NCBI GenBank assembly: GCA_009695395.1
Contig: SIBB01000246.1
Span: 1-5,718, forward strand
Source of the DNA: Pedosphaera sp.
GTDB lineage: Bacteria; Verrucomicrobiota; Verrucomicrobiia; Limisphaerales; SXTU01
Length of the DNA: 5,718 nucleotides
Direction: 5' to 3'
The notes beneath the pieces were generated by a model. It was not told the origin of the DNA, made no database searches, and was given only the letters and a program-made list of their open reading frames with translations. Positions within the stretch are counted from its first letter, which is position 1, and each line of letters begins with the position of its first letter. The position numbers and the translations under genes were made by a program. Below are positions 1 through 5,718 of the stretch, one piece after another.

Positions 1-24
1 ATCGCCACAACAAAACAGCGTGCC

Positions 25-354
25 ATGATTCAAGACACACTCTCCAAGATTGAGGCCCGCATCGGGCAGTCCGGTGTCAAGGACGACTCCAAGGCCGAGC
101 TGCTCATGCTGCTGGGCACGCTCAAGTCCGAGGTCGCAGAGCTGTCGCAGACGCACAGCGAGGAGGCGCAGAGCATCGCCGGCTTCACGCAGATCTCCGC
201 GCATGAGGCCACGCGCGGCGACCCGAATCCGGCGCTCGTGAAGCATTCGCTCGACGGCCTCGCGGCCTCCGTGGACGGCTTCGAGAAGACGCATCCGAGC
301 CTGGTGGCCATCGTCAACCGCATCTGCACGACGCTGTCGAACCTAGGGATTTAG
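25..354 (+). CDS. DUF4404 family small protein
   Basis: A 109-residue, probably cytoplasmic protein with no signal peptide or membrane segment. Residues 1-45 look helical and charged, with leucine-rich heptad-like spacing. The C-terminal part, about residues 85-109, holds the pattern I associate with DUF4404: a Phe-Glu pair, then Thr-His-Pro, then a hydrophobic helix ending in Leu-Ser-Asn-Leu-Gly-Ile at the stop. Known members are short proteins of unknown function, so no role is assigned. The family core is somewhat shorter than this; residues about 46-75 may be a lineage-specific linker between two helical parts. The ATG at 25 is the first in frame and gives the typical Met-Ile-Gln start. 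The 24 bases before it are A/C-rich and show no Shine-Dalgarno. The gene is the only plus-strand gene and converges on the TPR gene. Any promoter lies outside the window. The family call rests on remembered consensus. Confidence 0.83.
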   Translation: MIQDTLSKIEARIGQSGVKDDSKAELLMLLGTLKSEVAELSQTHSEEAQSIAGFTQISAHEATRGDPNPALVKHSLDGLAASVDGFEKTHPSLVAIVNRICTTLSNLGI

Positions 355-361
355 CCGGGGA

Positions 362-388
362 AGCTTGTCCGGGCCGCTTGTGCAAGCT
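362..388. other. Inverted repeat between convergent genes
   Basis: AGCTTG at 362-367 and CAAGCT at 383-388 are perfect reverse complements around a 15-base loop. A competing smaller hairpin is possible with GCTTG at 376-380. It sits between the stop of the DUF4404 gene (354) and the stop of the TPR gene (390), where a bidirectional terminator would be expected. There is no T-tract on either side, and the stem is short with a long loop, so an intrinsic terminator is only a possibility. Confidence 0.3.
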
Positions 389-389
389 C

Positions 390-902
390 TCAGCAGCCTT
401 CTGCCTTGAGTAAAACCTCTCGCAGCGCCTCGTCCCCCGTCGCCGTGTGGACGCATTGCTCGAACTCGGCGCGGGGGAGCCGGCGGCTGAAGAAACGCGT
501 GTGGCAGGTGAGGTGTTCCGCCTCGCCAGCGCCGCAGCGCCGCAGTTCTTCCAAGCCGCGGATCATCGCCTGTAGCCCGCCGGGCTTGTCGCCTTCCATG
601 AAAACCAGTTGCCCGCGCATCGCGACACCAAGCCCGTGGGCGCGTGCGTCGCCGAGTTCTTTAGCCAACGGGAGCAGCTCGTCGTAGCAGGCAAAGGCCC
701 GTGTGACCTGCCCCTCGAAGCGGGCGAGCTGCGCCATCTGGAAAAGCACGCGCGCACGGTCGTGGGGGCGTTCATTGCGCGTGAGCAGTGGCAGCACCCG
801 CTCGTAGGTCGTGAGCGCGGCGGTGGAATCACCCGCGGCTTGTTGGGCGGTCGCAGTGGCGAGAAGTTCCGCGGGCGTTGTGTTGGTCGGGAGGGCGCTC
901 AT
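390..902 (-). CDS. Small TPR-repeat protein
   Basis: A 170-residue soluble protein with no signal peptide or membrane segment. It has two to three helix-turn-helix units of TPR type. One is at about residues 10-43 (Ala-Gly-Asp turn, then a helix ending Tyr-Glu-Arg-Val-Leu-Pro). A second is at about 46-84 (Gln-Met-Ala-Gln-Leu-Ala, Phe-Glu-Gly turn, Ala-Phe-Ala-Cys-Tyr-Asp). A more diverged third is at about 86-122 (Phe-Met-Glu-Gly-Asp turn). The tail, about 125-170, is Cys/His/Arg-containing and not repeat-like. TPRs are protein-protein interaction scaffolds; the partner is unknown and no enzyme domain is fused. The ATG at 902 lies 33 bases after the leuB stop, so it is probably on the same transcript. 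It is the only gene here with a clear Shine-Dalgarno, though that lies 16 bases from the start, farther than usual. No in-frame start lies between the two. It is the last gene of the minus-strand run. Confidence 0.8.
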   Translation of the reverse strand: MSALPTNTTPAELLATATAQQAAGDSTAALTTYERVLPLLTRNERPHDRARVLFQMAQLARFEGQVTRAFACYDELLPLAKELGDARAHGLGVAMRGQLVFMEGDKPGGLQAMIRGLEELRRCGAGEAEHLTCHTRFFSRRLPRAEFEQCVHTATGDEALREVLLKAEGC

Positions 903-918
903 GTCATCGCACGATCCG

Positions 919-924
919 CCTCCT
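919..924 (-). promoter_or_regulatory. AGGAGG Shine-Dalgarno-like site before TPR gene
   Basis: The minus strand reads AGGAGG here, in the 33-base gap between the leuB stop and the TPR start. The spacer to the ATG at 902 is 16 bases, longer than the usual 5-9. The match is perfect but the spacing is poor, so its use is uncertain. It is the only canonical ribosome-binding sequence seen upstream of any gene in the window. Confidence 0.45.
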
Positions 925-935
925 GACCTCGGCGG

Positions 936-2087
936 CTACAGCGCGGCGGCAATCGCATCGCCCATCTCTCGAGTGCCCACCTGTTTGGCGTTCGTCTCCG
1001 CGGGCGTGAAGATGTCGCCAGTGCGCAGGCCCTGCGCGATTGCTTTGCCGACGGCAGCCTCGATGGCGTCGGCCGTGGCTTCGAGATCGAAGCTGTAGCG
1101 GAGCATCAGCGCGGTGGAGAGGATTTGGGCGATGGGGTTCGCGAGATTCTTGCCCGCGATGTCCGGGGCGGTGCCGCCGGCAGGCTCGAAGAAACCAAAG
1201 GTGTGCACGCCACGCGTCAGGCCGAGGCTGGCGCTGGGCAGCATGCCGAGCGAACCCGCCAGCGCTGCTGCCTCATCGCTGAGGATGTCACCAAACATGT
1301 TCTCGCAGAGCATCACGTCGAACTGGGTCGGCCGGAGCATCAGTTGCATCGCGGCGTTATCCACGAACATGTGTTCCAGCGCCACGTGTGGATACTGCCG
1401 GGCGACCTTCGTTACCACCTCGCGCCAGAGCACGCCGTTCTCCAGCACGTTCGCCTTGTCGATACTCGTGACCTTGTTGCGCCGGAGCGCCGCGGCCTTG
1501 AAGGCGACGTGCGCGATGCGCTCAATCTCCGGCGTGGTATAGACCATCGTGTCAATCGCCCGCTGCGCGCGCTTGATGAAGATCGTTGCCCCTTCGTCCG
1601 CCTGCGTTTCATCGATGGAGTAATTCTCCGTCTTTTTCGGCTGGCCGAAATAGATCCCGCCGGTCAGTTCGCGCACCACGAGGATGTCTATGCCGTCGCC
1701 CTGCCGCTCCGGGCGTAACGGGCACGCGTGCGCCAGCGCCTTTGGGAGCTTCACCGGACGCAGGTTAGCGAACAGGCCAAACTCCTTGCGGATGCGCAGC
1801 AGGGCTGCGCGCTCGGGTCGCTCCTCCTTCGGAATCGTCGGGTCGCGGTCCGGCAGGCCTACGGAGCCGAAGAGGATGGCATCGCTCTCCTTGCACAACG
1901 CGAGCGTCGCGTCGGGCAGCGCCTTGCCGGCGGCGTCAATGCCCGCCCAGCCCACGGGGGCCTCAGTGATTTGGAAACTCAGGGAGAACTTCTTCTCCAC
2001 CGCGCGCAGGACCTTGATGGCCTCGTGCATCACTTCGGGACCGATGCCGTCACCCGCGAGCGCGGCGATCTTGAACGTATTTGACAT
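936..2087 (-). CDS. leuB: 3-isopropylmalate dehydrogenase
   Basis: Catalyses the NAD-dependent oxidative decarboxylation of 3-isopropylmalate, the third step specific to leucine synthesis, in the cytoplasm as a homodimer. The 383-residue protein spans the whole isocitrate/isopropylmalate dehydrogenase fold. Visible features: an N-terminal Gly-Asp-Gly-Ile-Gly-Pro loop (12-17); a substrate-recognition helix with Leu96, Leu97 and Arg100, then Arg110; Arg139 and Tyr146 in the RELTGGIYFG block; Lys211 in SIDKAN; metal ligands Asp243, Asp267 and Asp271; and a nucleotide loop GGTAPDIAGKNLANP (304-318), whose Asp309-Ile310 indicates NAD rather than NADP. The paired leucines favour isopropylmalate over isocitrate or tartrate. 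I chose ATG 2087 because the conserved start follows at once; an in-frame GTG at 2168 would add 27 basic residues and overlap the preceding gene. No Shine-Dalgarno is present. The preceding gene ends 52 bases upstream. No other leu gene is in view. Residue roles are by homology to Thermus and E. coli LeuB. Confidence 0.96.
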   Translation of the reverse strand: MSNTFKIAALAGDGIGPEVMHEAIKVLRAVEKKFSLSFQITEAPVGWAGIDAAGKALPDATLALCKESDAILFGSVGLPDRDPTIPKEERPERAALLRIRKEFGLFANLRPVKLPKALAHACPLRPERQGDGIDILVVRELTGGIYFGQPKKTENYSIDETQADEGATIFIKRAQRAIDTMVYTTPEIERIAHVAFKAAALRRNKVTSIDKANVLENGVLWREVVTKVARQYPHVALEHMFVDNAAMQLMLRPTQFDVMLCENMFGDILSDEAAALAGSLGMLPSASLGLTRGVHTFGFFEPAGGTAPDIAGKNLANPIAQILSTALMLRYSFDLEATADAIEAAVGKAIAQGLRTGDIFTPAETNAKQVGTREMGDAIAAAL

Positions 2088-2139
2088 AGTGCTCAAAGCA
2101 TACCGGCGGAGGAACCGGAGTGAAGGAGAAAGTCCACGT

Positions 2140-2625
2140 TCAATAATTCCGCTTGCGTGCTTTGACACGGAGCGGCGGCGCTTGATTGGTGGGCGAAAGT
2201 TCCATCGTCATGCCCGTCCGCCAAGCGTGCTCCTGCCGATCCAGCGCCAGGCCGCGCTGGATGAGTTCCACCTCGTGGTTGAAGGCCAGCAGCGTCACGG
2301 TGCCCGGCAGGTAGGTCGCGTCCTGAAAGCGCAACTCGCCAAACGCGGGCTTCGTGTTCGGCCCGGTGAACCGGACGGTCACGGGCGCGTTGGTCAACGG
2401 GCTTTGCTCGCCCGTGAAGCGCACTTTCACATCGCGCACGCCGAGCGCGGGTTGGTTCACAAGGAGGTAGGGCGTGCCATTGGTTTCCACCGCGAAGGTC
2501 ACTTCCCACGGGCCTTTGCGCGCGCGCAGGTGGTTGTCTAGCGCGTAGAGGCTGAAGTAGCCGACCACGGCGATGATGGCGACGATGGTGACGTGCTTGA
2601 GGATGTTGTCTGGCTTCTGCTGCAT
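2140..2625 (-). CDS. Hypothetical membrane-anchored protein
   Basis: A 161-residue protein I do not recognise. One hydrophobic segment at about residues 10-29 (Val-Thr-Ile-Val-Ala-Ile-Ile-Ala-Val-Val) is followed by a basic stretch, His-Leu-Arg-Ala-Arg-Lys. That pattern suits a signal-anchor, but positive charge on the C-terminal side makes the topology ambiguous. The remainder is rich in alternating hydrophobic residues typical of beta strands (for example Trp-Glu-Val-Thr-Phe at 40-44 and Val-Thr-Val-Arg-Phe at 82-86) and ends in a basic tail. No catalytic motif is visible. ATG 2625 is preferred; an in-frame TTG at 2658 would add 11 residues and seems less likely. Neither has a Shine-Dalgarno. 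It starts 84 bases after the recJ stop and ends 52 bases before leuB, so co-transcription is plausible. Third-position GC bias and neat packing support it as real; its function is unknown. Confidence 0.78.
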   Translation of the reverse strand: MQQKPDNILKHVTIVAIIAVVGYFSLYALDNHLRARKGPWEVTFAVETNGTPYLLVNQPALGVRDVKVRFTGEQSPLTNAPVTVRFTGPNTKPAFGELRFQDATYLPGTVTLLAFNHEVELIQRGLALDRQEHAWRTGMTMELSPTNQAPPLRVKARKRNY

Positions 2626-2709
2626 CAGGGCGGGAGCGTTTGGCAGGAGCGGAGGCAAGTCAAGCGGAGTGGCTTTCGACAGGAGCAGGAGGGAGCCGGG
2701 CTTGGAACC

Positions 2710-4449
2710 TCACGCCTCTCGCAGGTCTGCCACCTTCAACTGCACCGTGCGATTGCACTTGAACTCGTTGACCTGCGGCGTGAAGGCGAGGTCGAACGTC
2801 GTGGGCACGGCGTAGCTCTTCGGCACGTTCCACCAGACGGCTTCGCGGATGTCGTTGCCGTCGGTGACGTGGAGTTTCAGGTGCTGCTGCTCTTTTCCCA
2901 TGCGCAGCGGCGGGCGGTGGAGACGGAGCCCGATGGCGCAGAACTGAAGCGCGGGGTTGCCCATCCCAGTCGGCGCGAGACGGTCCAGTTCGCCCAACCG
3001 CTCCACGGTCAGTTCGCGGAGCATCACCTCGGCGTCGAGCTTGAGCACGGGTTGAAGTTGCTCAGGGCGCAGCGTCCGGCGGGCGATGGCGTTGAGGCGG
3101 TCGCGGAACACGCCGACGTTCGCCGGGTCAATAGTGATGCCCGCCGCCATCGCGTGGCCACCGTGGCGGACGAGTAGGTCGTCGCACTCGCGCAGCGCGG
3201 CGGCGAGGTCGAAGCCCTCGATGCTGCGGCCCGAACCGCGCCATTGCTCGGCGTCGCCACCGAGGATGAAGGTGGGCCGGAAAAACTCGCGCAACACGCG
3301 CGAGGCGACAATCCCCACGACGCCGATGTGCCAGAGCAACTGACCCTCGACGATGACGAAGTCACGCGCGGGGTCGAAGCGCGCGCGGATGGCCCCGATG
3401 ACTTCGTCGGTGATATTGCGTTCGATGGCCTGGCGCTCGCGGTTGCGGTGGTCGAGGGCTCGGGCGATTGGCTCGGCGGCGGCGAGGTCGGGAGCGCGCA
3501 GGAGTTGCAGCGCCTCGGAGGCGTTCTCTAAACGTCCGGCGGCGTTGAGGCGCGGGCCGAGCTGGAAACCGACTTCGTAGGTGCCGATGGTGCCTTCGAT
3601 GCCCGCCGCTGCTTTGAGCGCGAGCAGGCCGGGGCGTCGTGTGCTGTTAAGTCGCTCCAGTCCAGCGGTGACAAGGATGCGGTTCTCACCGATGAGCGGC
3701 ACGAGGTCGGCGATGGTCCCGAGCGCGACGAGATCGAGCAGCGGGCGGAGGTCGAACGCAGCGAACTCAGCCAGTTGAAGCGCGCGTCCGCGTTTCACGA
3801 GCGCGTGGGCGAGCTTGAAGGCGAGGCTGGCAGAACACAGCTCCGTGAAATCGCTGACCACTGACCGCTGACCGCTGATCGCTTGCTTGGCTAGCTGCGG
3901 ATTCACCAATGCCAGCGCAGGCGGCGCGGGGTCGGAGACTTGATGGTGATCGAGGACCAGCACGTCCACGCCGCGCTGTTTCAGCCAACCGATGGTCTCT
4001 ACGGCCGTTGAGCCGCAGTCCACGGCGAGGAGCAGCTTCGTGCCGGGAAATTTTGAAAGGCAGTTCTCCACGCCGTCCTGGCTGAGGCCATAGCCCTCGT
4101 CCATGCGGTGCGGCAGGTAGAAATCCGCCGCCCAGCCGAGATCGCGGAGGACTTCGAGGAGCAGCGTGGTGGAGGTGACACCGTCCACGTCGTAGTCGCC
4201 GAAGATGACCAGCGGCTCGGCTCGCTCGCGGGCGGCGAAGAGGTGGTCCACTGCGGCGGCCATGTTCGGCAGCGCGAAGGGATCGGCGAGACTGCGCAGA
4301 CGCGGTTCGAGAAAAAGCGCGACGGCCTCTGGTTCGCTGTGCCCGCGGTTGATGAGGCATTGCGCGAGCAGCGGGGAGATGCCGGATTGTTGTGCGAGTG
4401 CGGCAGCGAGCGCGGGTTGCGAAGGAGCTATGGACCAGCGGAAATTCAT
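2710..4449 (-). CDS. recJ: Single-stranded-DNA-specific exonuclease RecJ
   Basis: A 5'-to-3' single-strand DNA exonuclease of the DHH superfamily, acting in recombinational repair (RecF pathway), mismatch repair and base excision repair in the cytoplasm. The 579 residues carry the expected order: DYDVDG (85-90), VDCG with Asp144, DHH (167-169), Asp239 in the ALGTIAD block (237-248), GPRLNAAGR (298-306), then the DHHA1 part with HIGVVGIVASR (374-384), GSGRS (405-409) and HGGH (429-432), and a C-terminal OB-fold region after GMGNP (495-499). All metal-binding aspartates and histidines I can identify are intact, so it should be active. ATG 4449 gives the typical start a few residues before the first helix; an ATG at 4524 would add 25 residues unlike the family. 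No Shine-Dalgarno is visible. Residues 190-199 are encoded by a 7-base tandem repeat that lengthens a loop between the DHH motif and the next conserved block. The length is close to other bacterial RecJ proteins. Confidence 0.97.
   Translation of the reverse strand: MNFRWSIAPSQPALAAALAQQSGISPLLAQCLINRGHSEPEAVALFLEPRLRSLADPFALPNMAAAVDHLFAARERAEPLVIFGDYDVDGVTSTTLLLEVLRDLGWAADFYLPHRMDEGYGLSQDGVENCLSKFPGTKLLLAVDCGSTAVETIGWLKQRGVDVLVLDHHQVSDPAPPALALVNPQLAKQAISGQRSVVSDFTELCSASLAFKLAHALVKRGRALQLAEFAAFDLRPLLDLVALGTIADLVPLIGENRILVTAGLERLNSTRRPGLLALKAAAGIEGTIGTYEVGFQLGPRLNAAGRLENASEALQLLRAPDLAAAEPIARALDHRNRERQAIERNITDEVIGAIRARFDPARDFVIVEGQLLWHIGVVGIVASRVLREFFRPTFILGGDAEQWRGSGRSIEGFDLAAALRECDDLLVRHGGHAMAAGITIDPANVGVFRDRLNAIARRTLRPEQLQPVLKLDAEVMLRELTVERLGELDRLAPTGMGNPALQFCAIGLRLHRPPLRMGKEQQHLKLHVTDGNDIREAVWWNVPKSYAVPTTFDLAFTPQVNEFKCNRTVQLKVADLREA
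3854..3881 (-). repeat. 7-base tandem repeat, four units, inside recJ
   Basis: On the plus strand the units are ctgacca, ctgaccg, ctgaccg and ctgatcg, so the consensus differs at only one position in two of the four. Read on the minus strand the unit is YGGTCAG or close to it. Because 7 is not a multiple of 3, successive units are read in different frames, giving the residues AISGQRSVVS (190-199 of RecJ). The frame is kept on both sides. The unit resembles the short heptanucleotide tandem repeats known from cyanobacteria in kind, not in sequence. Confidence 0.85.
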
Positions 4450-4513
4450 GTGTGAGATGGGACGATGGGAGCGGCGGCGGCCAAGGTCAACCGTAGCAGT
4501 AACCCAGTGACTT

Positions 4514-4535
4514 GCAGCCGCCATCCATTGGCTGC
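4514..4535. other. Inverted repeat in fecR-recJ gap
   Basis: GCAGCC at 4514-4519 and GGCTGC at 4530-4535 form a perfect 6-base stem with a 10-base loop. It begins 18 bases after the FecR gene stop on the minus strand. It could mark the 3' end of that transcript or be an operator-like site ahead of recJ. No T-tract follows on the minus strand, so an intrinsic terminator is not well supported. The rest of this 104-base gap shows no convincing promoter. Confidence 0.3.
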
Positions 4536-4553
4536 GAATTCACTATACGGCGA

Positions 4554-5573
4554 CTACAGCGCTGACTCGATTTGCTTGTTGCGCTGGTTGGTGGCGTCGC
4601 CGACAGCCGTCTTGAAGTTGTTGATGACCTTGAGGTCGGCGGCATCGGCCTTGCGCGGTGGCGTGGTTGAGCCGCCGTTCGGACAGTTCACGGTCTGGCC
4701 TGGGCCGACTTCCACCTGCCCACCGCTTTTGGTGCCGGTGACCGTGACCTTGCCGGTCGCGACGGTGACGAAGGTTTGCCTGTAGCTGTCAGAGATCACC
4801 TGGAAGTCGGTGCCAACGATGCTCGTGTTCGCAGCCGGCGTGTTAATTTTAAACTTCGTCTTCGAGGTCTGCTTCACGGAGCCGATGATGCGCCCGATGT
4901 CCACTTCGATCGTCGCCACCTCACCCATGGCGCGGATGCGGAGAACGCTCAAGGGGCGGACCGCCAAAAAACCGCTCGCGCCGAGATCGAGCGTGACGGA
5001 GCTATCGGCCTTCGTCGTGATCTCCGCGCCGATGGGCAGGCCGATGCGCCGCTTGATTTCCTCCTGCGGTTCGCCCTTGGCGGGGCGGTAGATCACGTTC
5101 CCCTTCAAGTCCACCACGCGCGCCATCTGCGGCCCGTAGTGCGTGAATCCGAGGTCCGCGAAGAACACGATCGCCGCGCTGACCATCAGCGCGGTGACCC
5201 ACGCGGAAGCGGTCGCCGCATAACCGCACTTCATCAGGAATTTGCCGATGGGCGCGGCGGCGGCGAGGAGCATGACCGCCAGCACGGAGCCAGCGTAGGC
5301 AGGGGAGGGCACTTCCTTTGGCACATGCGGCAGGAGGAAAATGTCCGCCGCCGCGAGGCCCGCGATCATCGCGGCGCCGCCCAGCACGTAGGACAGCGCC
5401 GCCATTGGCAGCGTCCAGTTCGATGCGCCGAGGCTCTCGGCCATCTTGCGGAAGGAGAGGATGCCCAGCACGAGGCACAGCCCGATCACGGTGGTGGTGT
5501 GCTCGGGCACGACGGGGTCGAGCATGAGCCACCCGAGGGAGTCGCGCATCTGGGAGAAGAAGTTGTCGTTCAT
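4554..5573 (-). CDS. Four-helix membrane protein with C-terminal FecR domain
   Basis: A 339-residue predicted inner-membrane protein. Four hydrophobic segments lie at about residues 26-42, 54-80, 92-113 and 119-141. Positive charge falls in the loops after segments 1 (Arg42, Lys43) and 3 (Lys111, Lys115), so by the positive-inside rule both termini face outward. The C-terminal part, about 150-295, is FecR-like: an entry strand (Arg-Val-Val-Asp-Leu-Lys-Gly), Gly-Ala-Glu-Ile-Thr-Thr near 182-187, a beta-rich core, the Thr-Pro and Ile-Val-Gly-Thr-Asp-Phe signature (252-257), and a closing Gly-Pro-Gly-Gln-Thr. Classic FecR relays siderophore signals to a sigma factor through one membrane helix; here there is no such arrangement and no sigma or TonB-dependent receptor gene adjacent, so iron regulation should not be assumed. 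The tail, about 308-339, is charged and helical. The ATG at 5573 overlaps the stop of the upstream frame as ATGA. No Shine-Dalgarno; the leader is A/C-rich. Confidence 0.85.
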   Translation of the reverse strand: MNDNFFSQMRDSLGWLMLDPVVPEHTTTVIGLCLVLGILSFRKMAESLGASNWTLPMAALSYVLGGAAMIAGLAAADIFLLPHVPKEVPSPAYAGSVLAVMLLAAAAPIGKFLMKCGYAATASAWVTALMVSAAIVFFADLGFTHYGPQMARVVDLKGNVIYRPAKGEPQEEIKRRIGLPIGAEITTKADSSVTLDLGASGFLAVRPLSVLRIRAMGEVATIEVDIGRIIGSVKQTSKTKFKINTPAANTSIVGTDFQVISDSYRQTFVTVATGKVTVTGTKSGGQVEVGPGQTVNCPNGGSTTPPRKADAADLKVINNFKTAVGDATNQRNKQIESAL

Positions 5574-5718
5574 GGTTTAGTTGTTGTTGATGGGGAGGGT
5601 GGCGTTGTGCGGCTGTTTCGACGAGGTGGAAATTTCAGCGGCCCTGCCTTGGGGAAGGTGCGCGTATCGCTGATGCCGAACTGCGGGCGTGCTTCCCACG
5701 TCCGCAAGATCTCAGTGA
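5570..5718 (-). CDS. 3' end of an unrecognised upstream gene (partial)
   Basis: An open frame enters from the right edge and runs 48 codons to a TGA at 5570-5572 that overlaps the ATG of the FecR gene (ATGA), a common sign of translational coupling in an operon. No start lies in view because the gene is cut by the window edge. The first 27 codons (to about 5636) have G or C in the third position in 22 cases, as expected for coding DNA here; the last 21 have it in only 6 and encode a Pro/Thr/Ser/Arg tail. So the frame is probably real at least in its first half, and the tail may be a weakly constrained extension or follow a frameshift. I do not recognise the sequence and assign no function. 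Confidence 0.5.
   Translation of the reverse strand, partial: TEILRTWEARPQFGISDTRTFPKAGPLKFPPRRNSRTTPPSPSTTTKP

Noticed and set aside
2102..2119. CCGG-containing repeats upstream of leuB as an operator
   Set aside because: The matching parts are only 4-5 bases and CCGG is itself a palindrome in GC-rich DNA, so chance explains it.
2088..2168. 27-residue N-terminal extension of LeuB from GTG 2168
   Set aside because: It would overlap the preceding gene's end, is basic and unlike LeuB N-termini, and the ATG at 2087 leads straight into the conserved start.
1125..2541. Long plus-strand open frames opposite leuB and the hypothetical gene (1125-1718 and 1684-2541)
   Set aside because: They are antisense to clearly conserved LeuB codons, have Arg/Ala/Pro/Ser-rich composition typical of GC-rich shadow frames, and show no domain pattern.
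3767..4360. A 197-codon minus-strand frame within recJ
   Set aside because: It is an out-of-frame reading of the conserved RecJ catalytic region, very rich in Arg and Pro, with no family resemblance.
4450..4524. 25-residue N-terminal extension of RecJ from ATG 4524
   Set aside because: The extension is Arg/Ser-rich and unlike RecJ; the internal ATG at 4449 matches the family's usual beginning.
4450..4553. Sigma70-type promoter ahead of recJ (TTGACC near 4483-4488; TATAGT near 4544-4549, minus strand)
   Set aside because: Neither has a convincing partner element: TTGACC is followed at about 17 bases by a 3-of-6 match, and TATAGT has no recognisable -35. The evidence is too weak to annotate.
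4554..5573. Iron-siderophore FecIR signalling system
   Set aside because: No ECF sigma factor or TonB-dependent receptor is in the window, and the membrane architecture differs from FecR.

Overview
The window is gene-dense, GC-rich DNA, with a GC-loaded third codon position where checked. It carries one short gene on the plus strand and a run of six same-strand genes on the minus strand. The gene set (a LeuB, a RecJ, a membrane FecR-domain protein, a DUF4404 protein, a TPR protein) and near-absence of Shine-Dalgarno sequences fit the Verrucomicrobiota/PVC group. That assignment is inference from memory of those genomes, not a search. There is no RNA gene, CRISPR array, insertion sequence or phage signature, and no gene-free stretch longer than about 105 bases.

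Plus strand: 25-354 encodes a small DUF4404-family protein. It converges on the minus-strand cluster across a 35-base gap containing a modest inverted repeat.

Minus strand, in transcription order (right to left): (1) the 3' end of an unrecognised gene entering from the right edge, whose stop overlaps the next start as ATGA; (2) a four-helix membrane protein with a C-terminal FecR domain, 4554-5573; (3) the single-strand DNA exonuclease RecJ, 2710-4449; (4) a small membrane-anchored protein of unknown function, 2140-2625; (5) 3-isopropylmalate dehydrogenase LeuB, 936-2087; (6) a small TPR-type protein, 390-902. Gaps between genes 3 to 6 are 33-84 bases, so a shared transcript is plausible. The 104-base gap upstream of recJ could hold a separate promoter, but I see no convincing one. 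The functions (envelope sensing or structure, DNA repair, leucine synthesis) do not form one pathway, so this looks like a housekeeping cluster and not a dedicated system.

The most unusual signal is a four-unit, 7-base tandem repeat inside recJ (3854-3881). It is read in frame as about ten residues in a loop between conserved RecJ motifs. I found no convincing undescribed system in this window.
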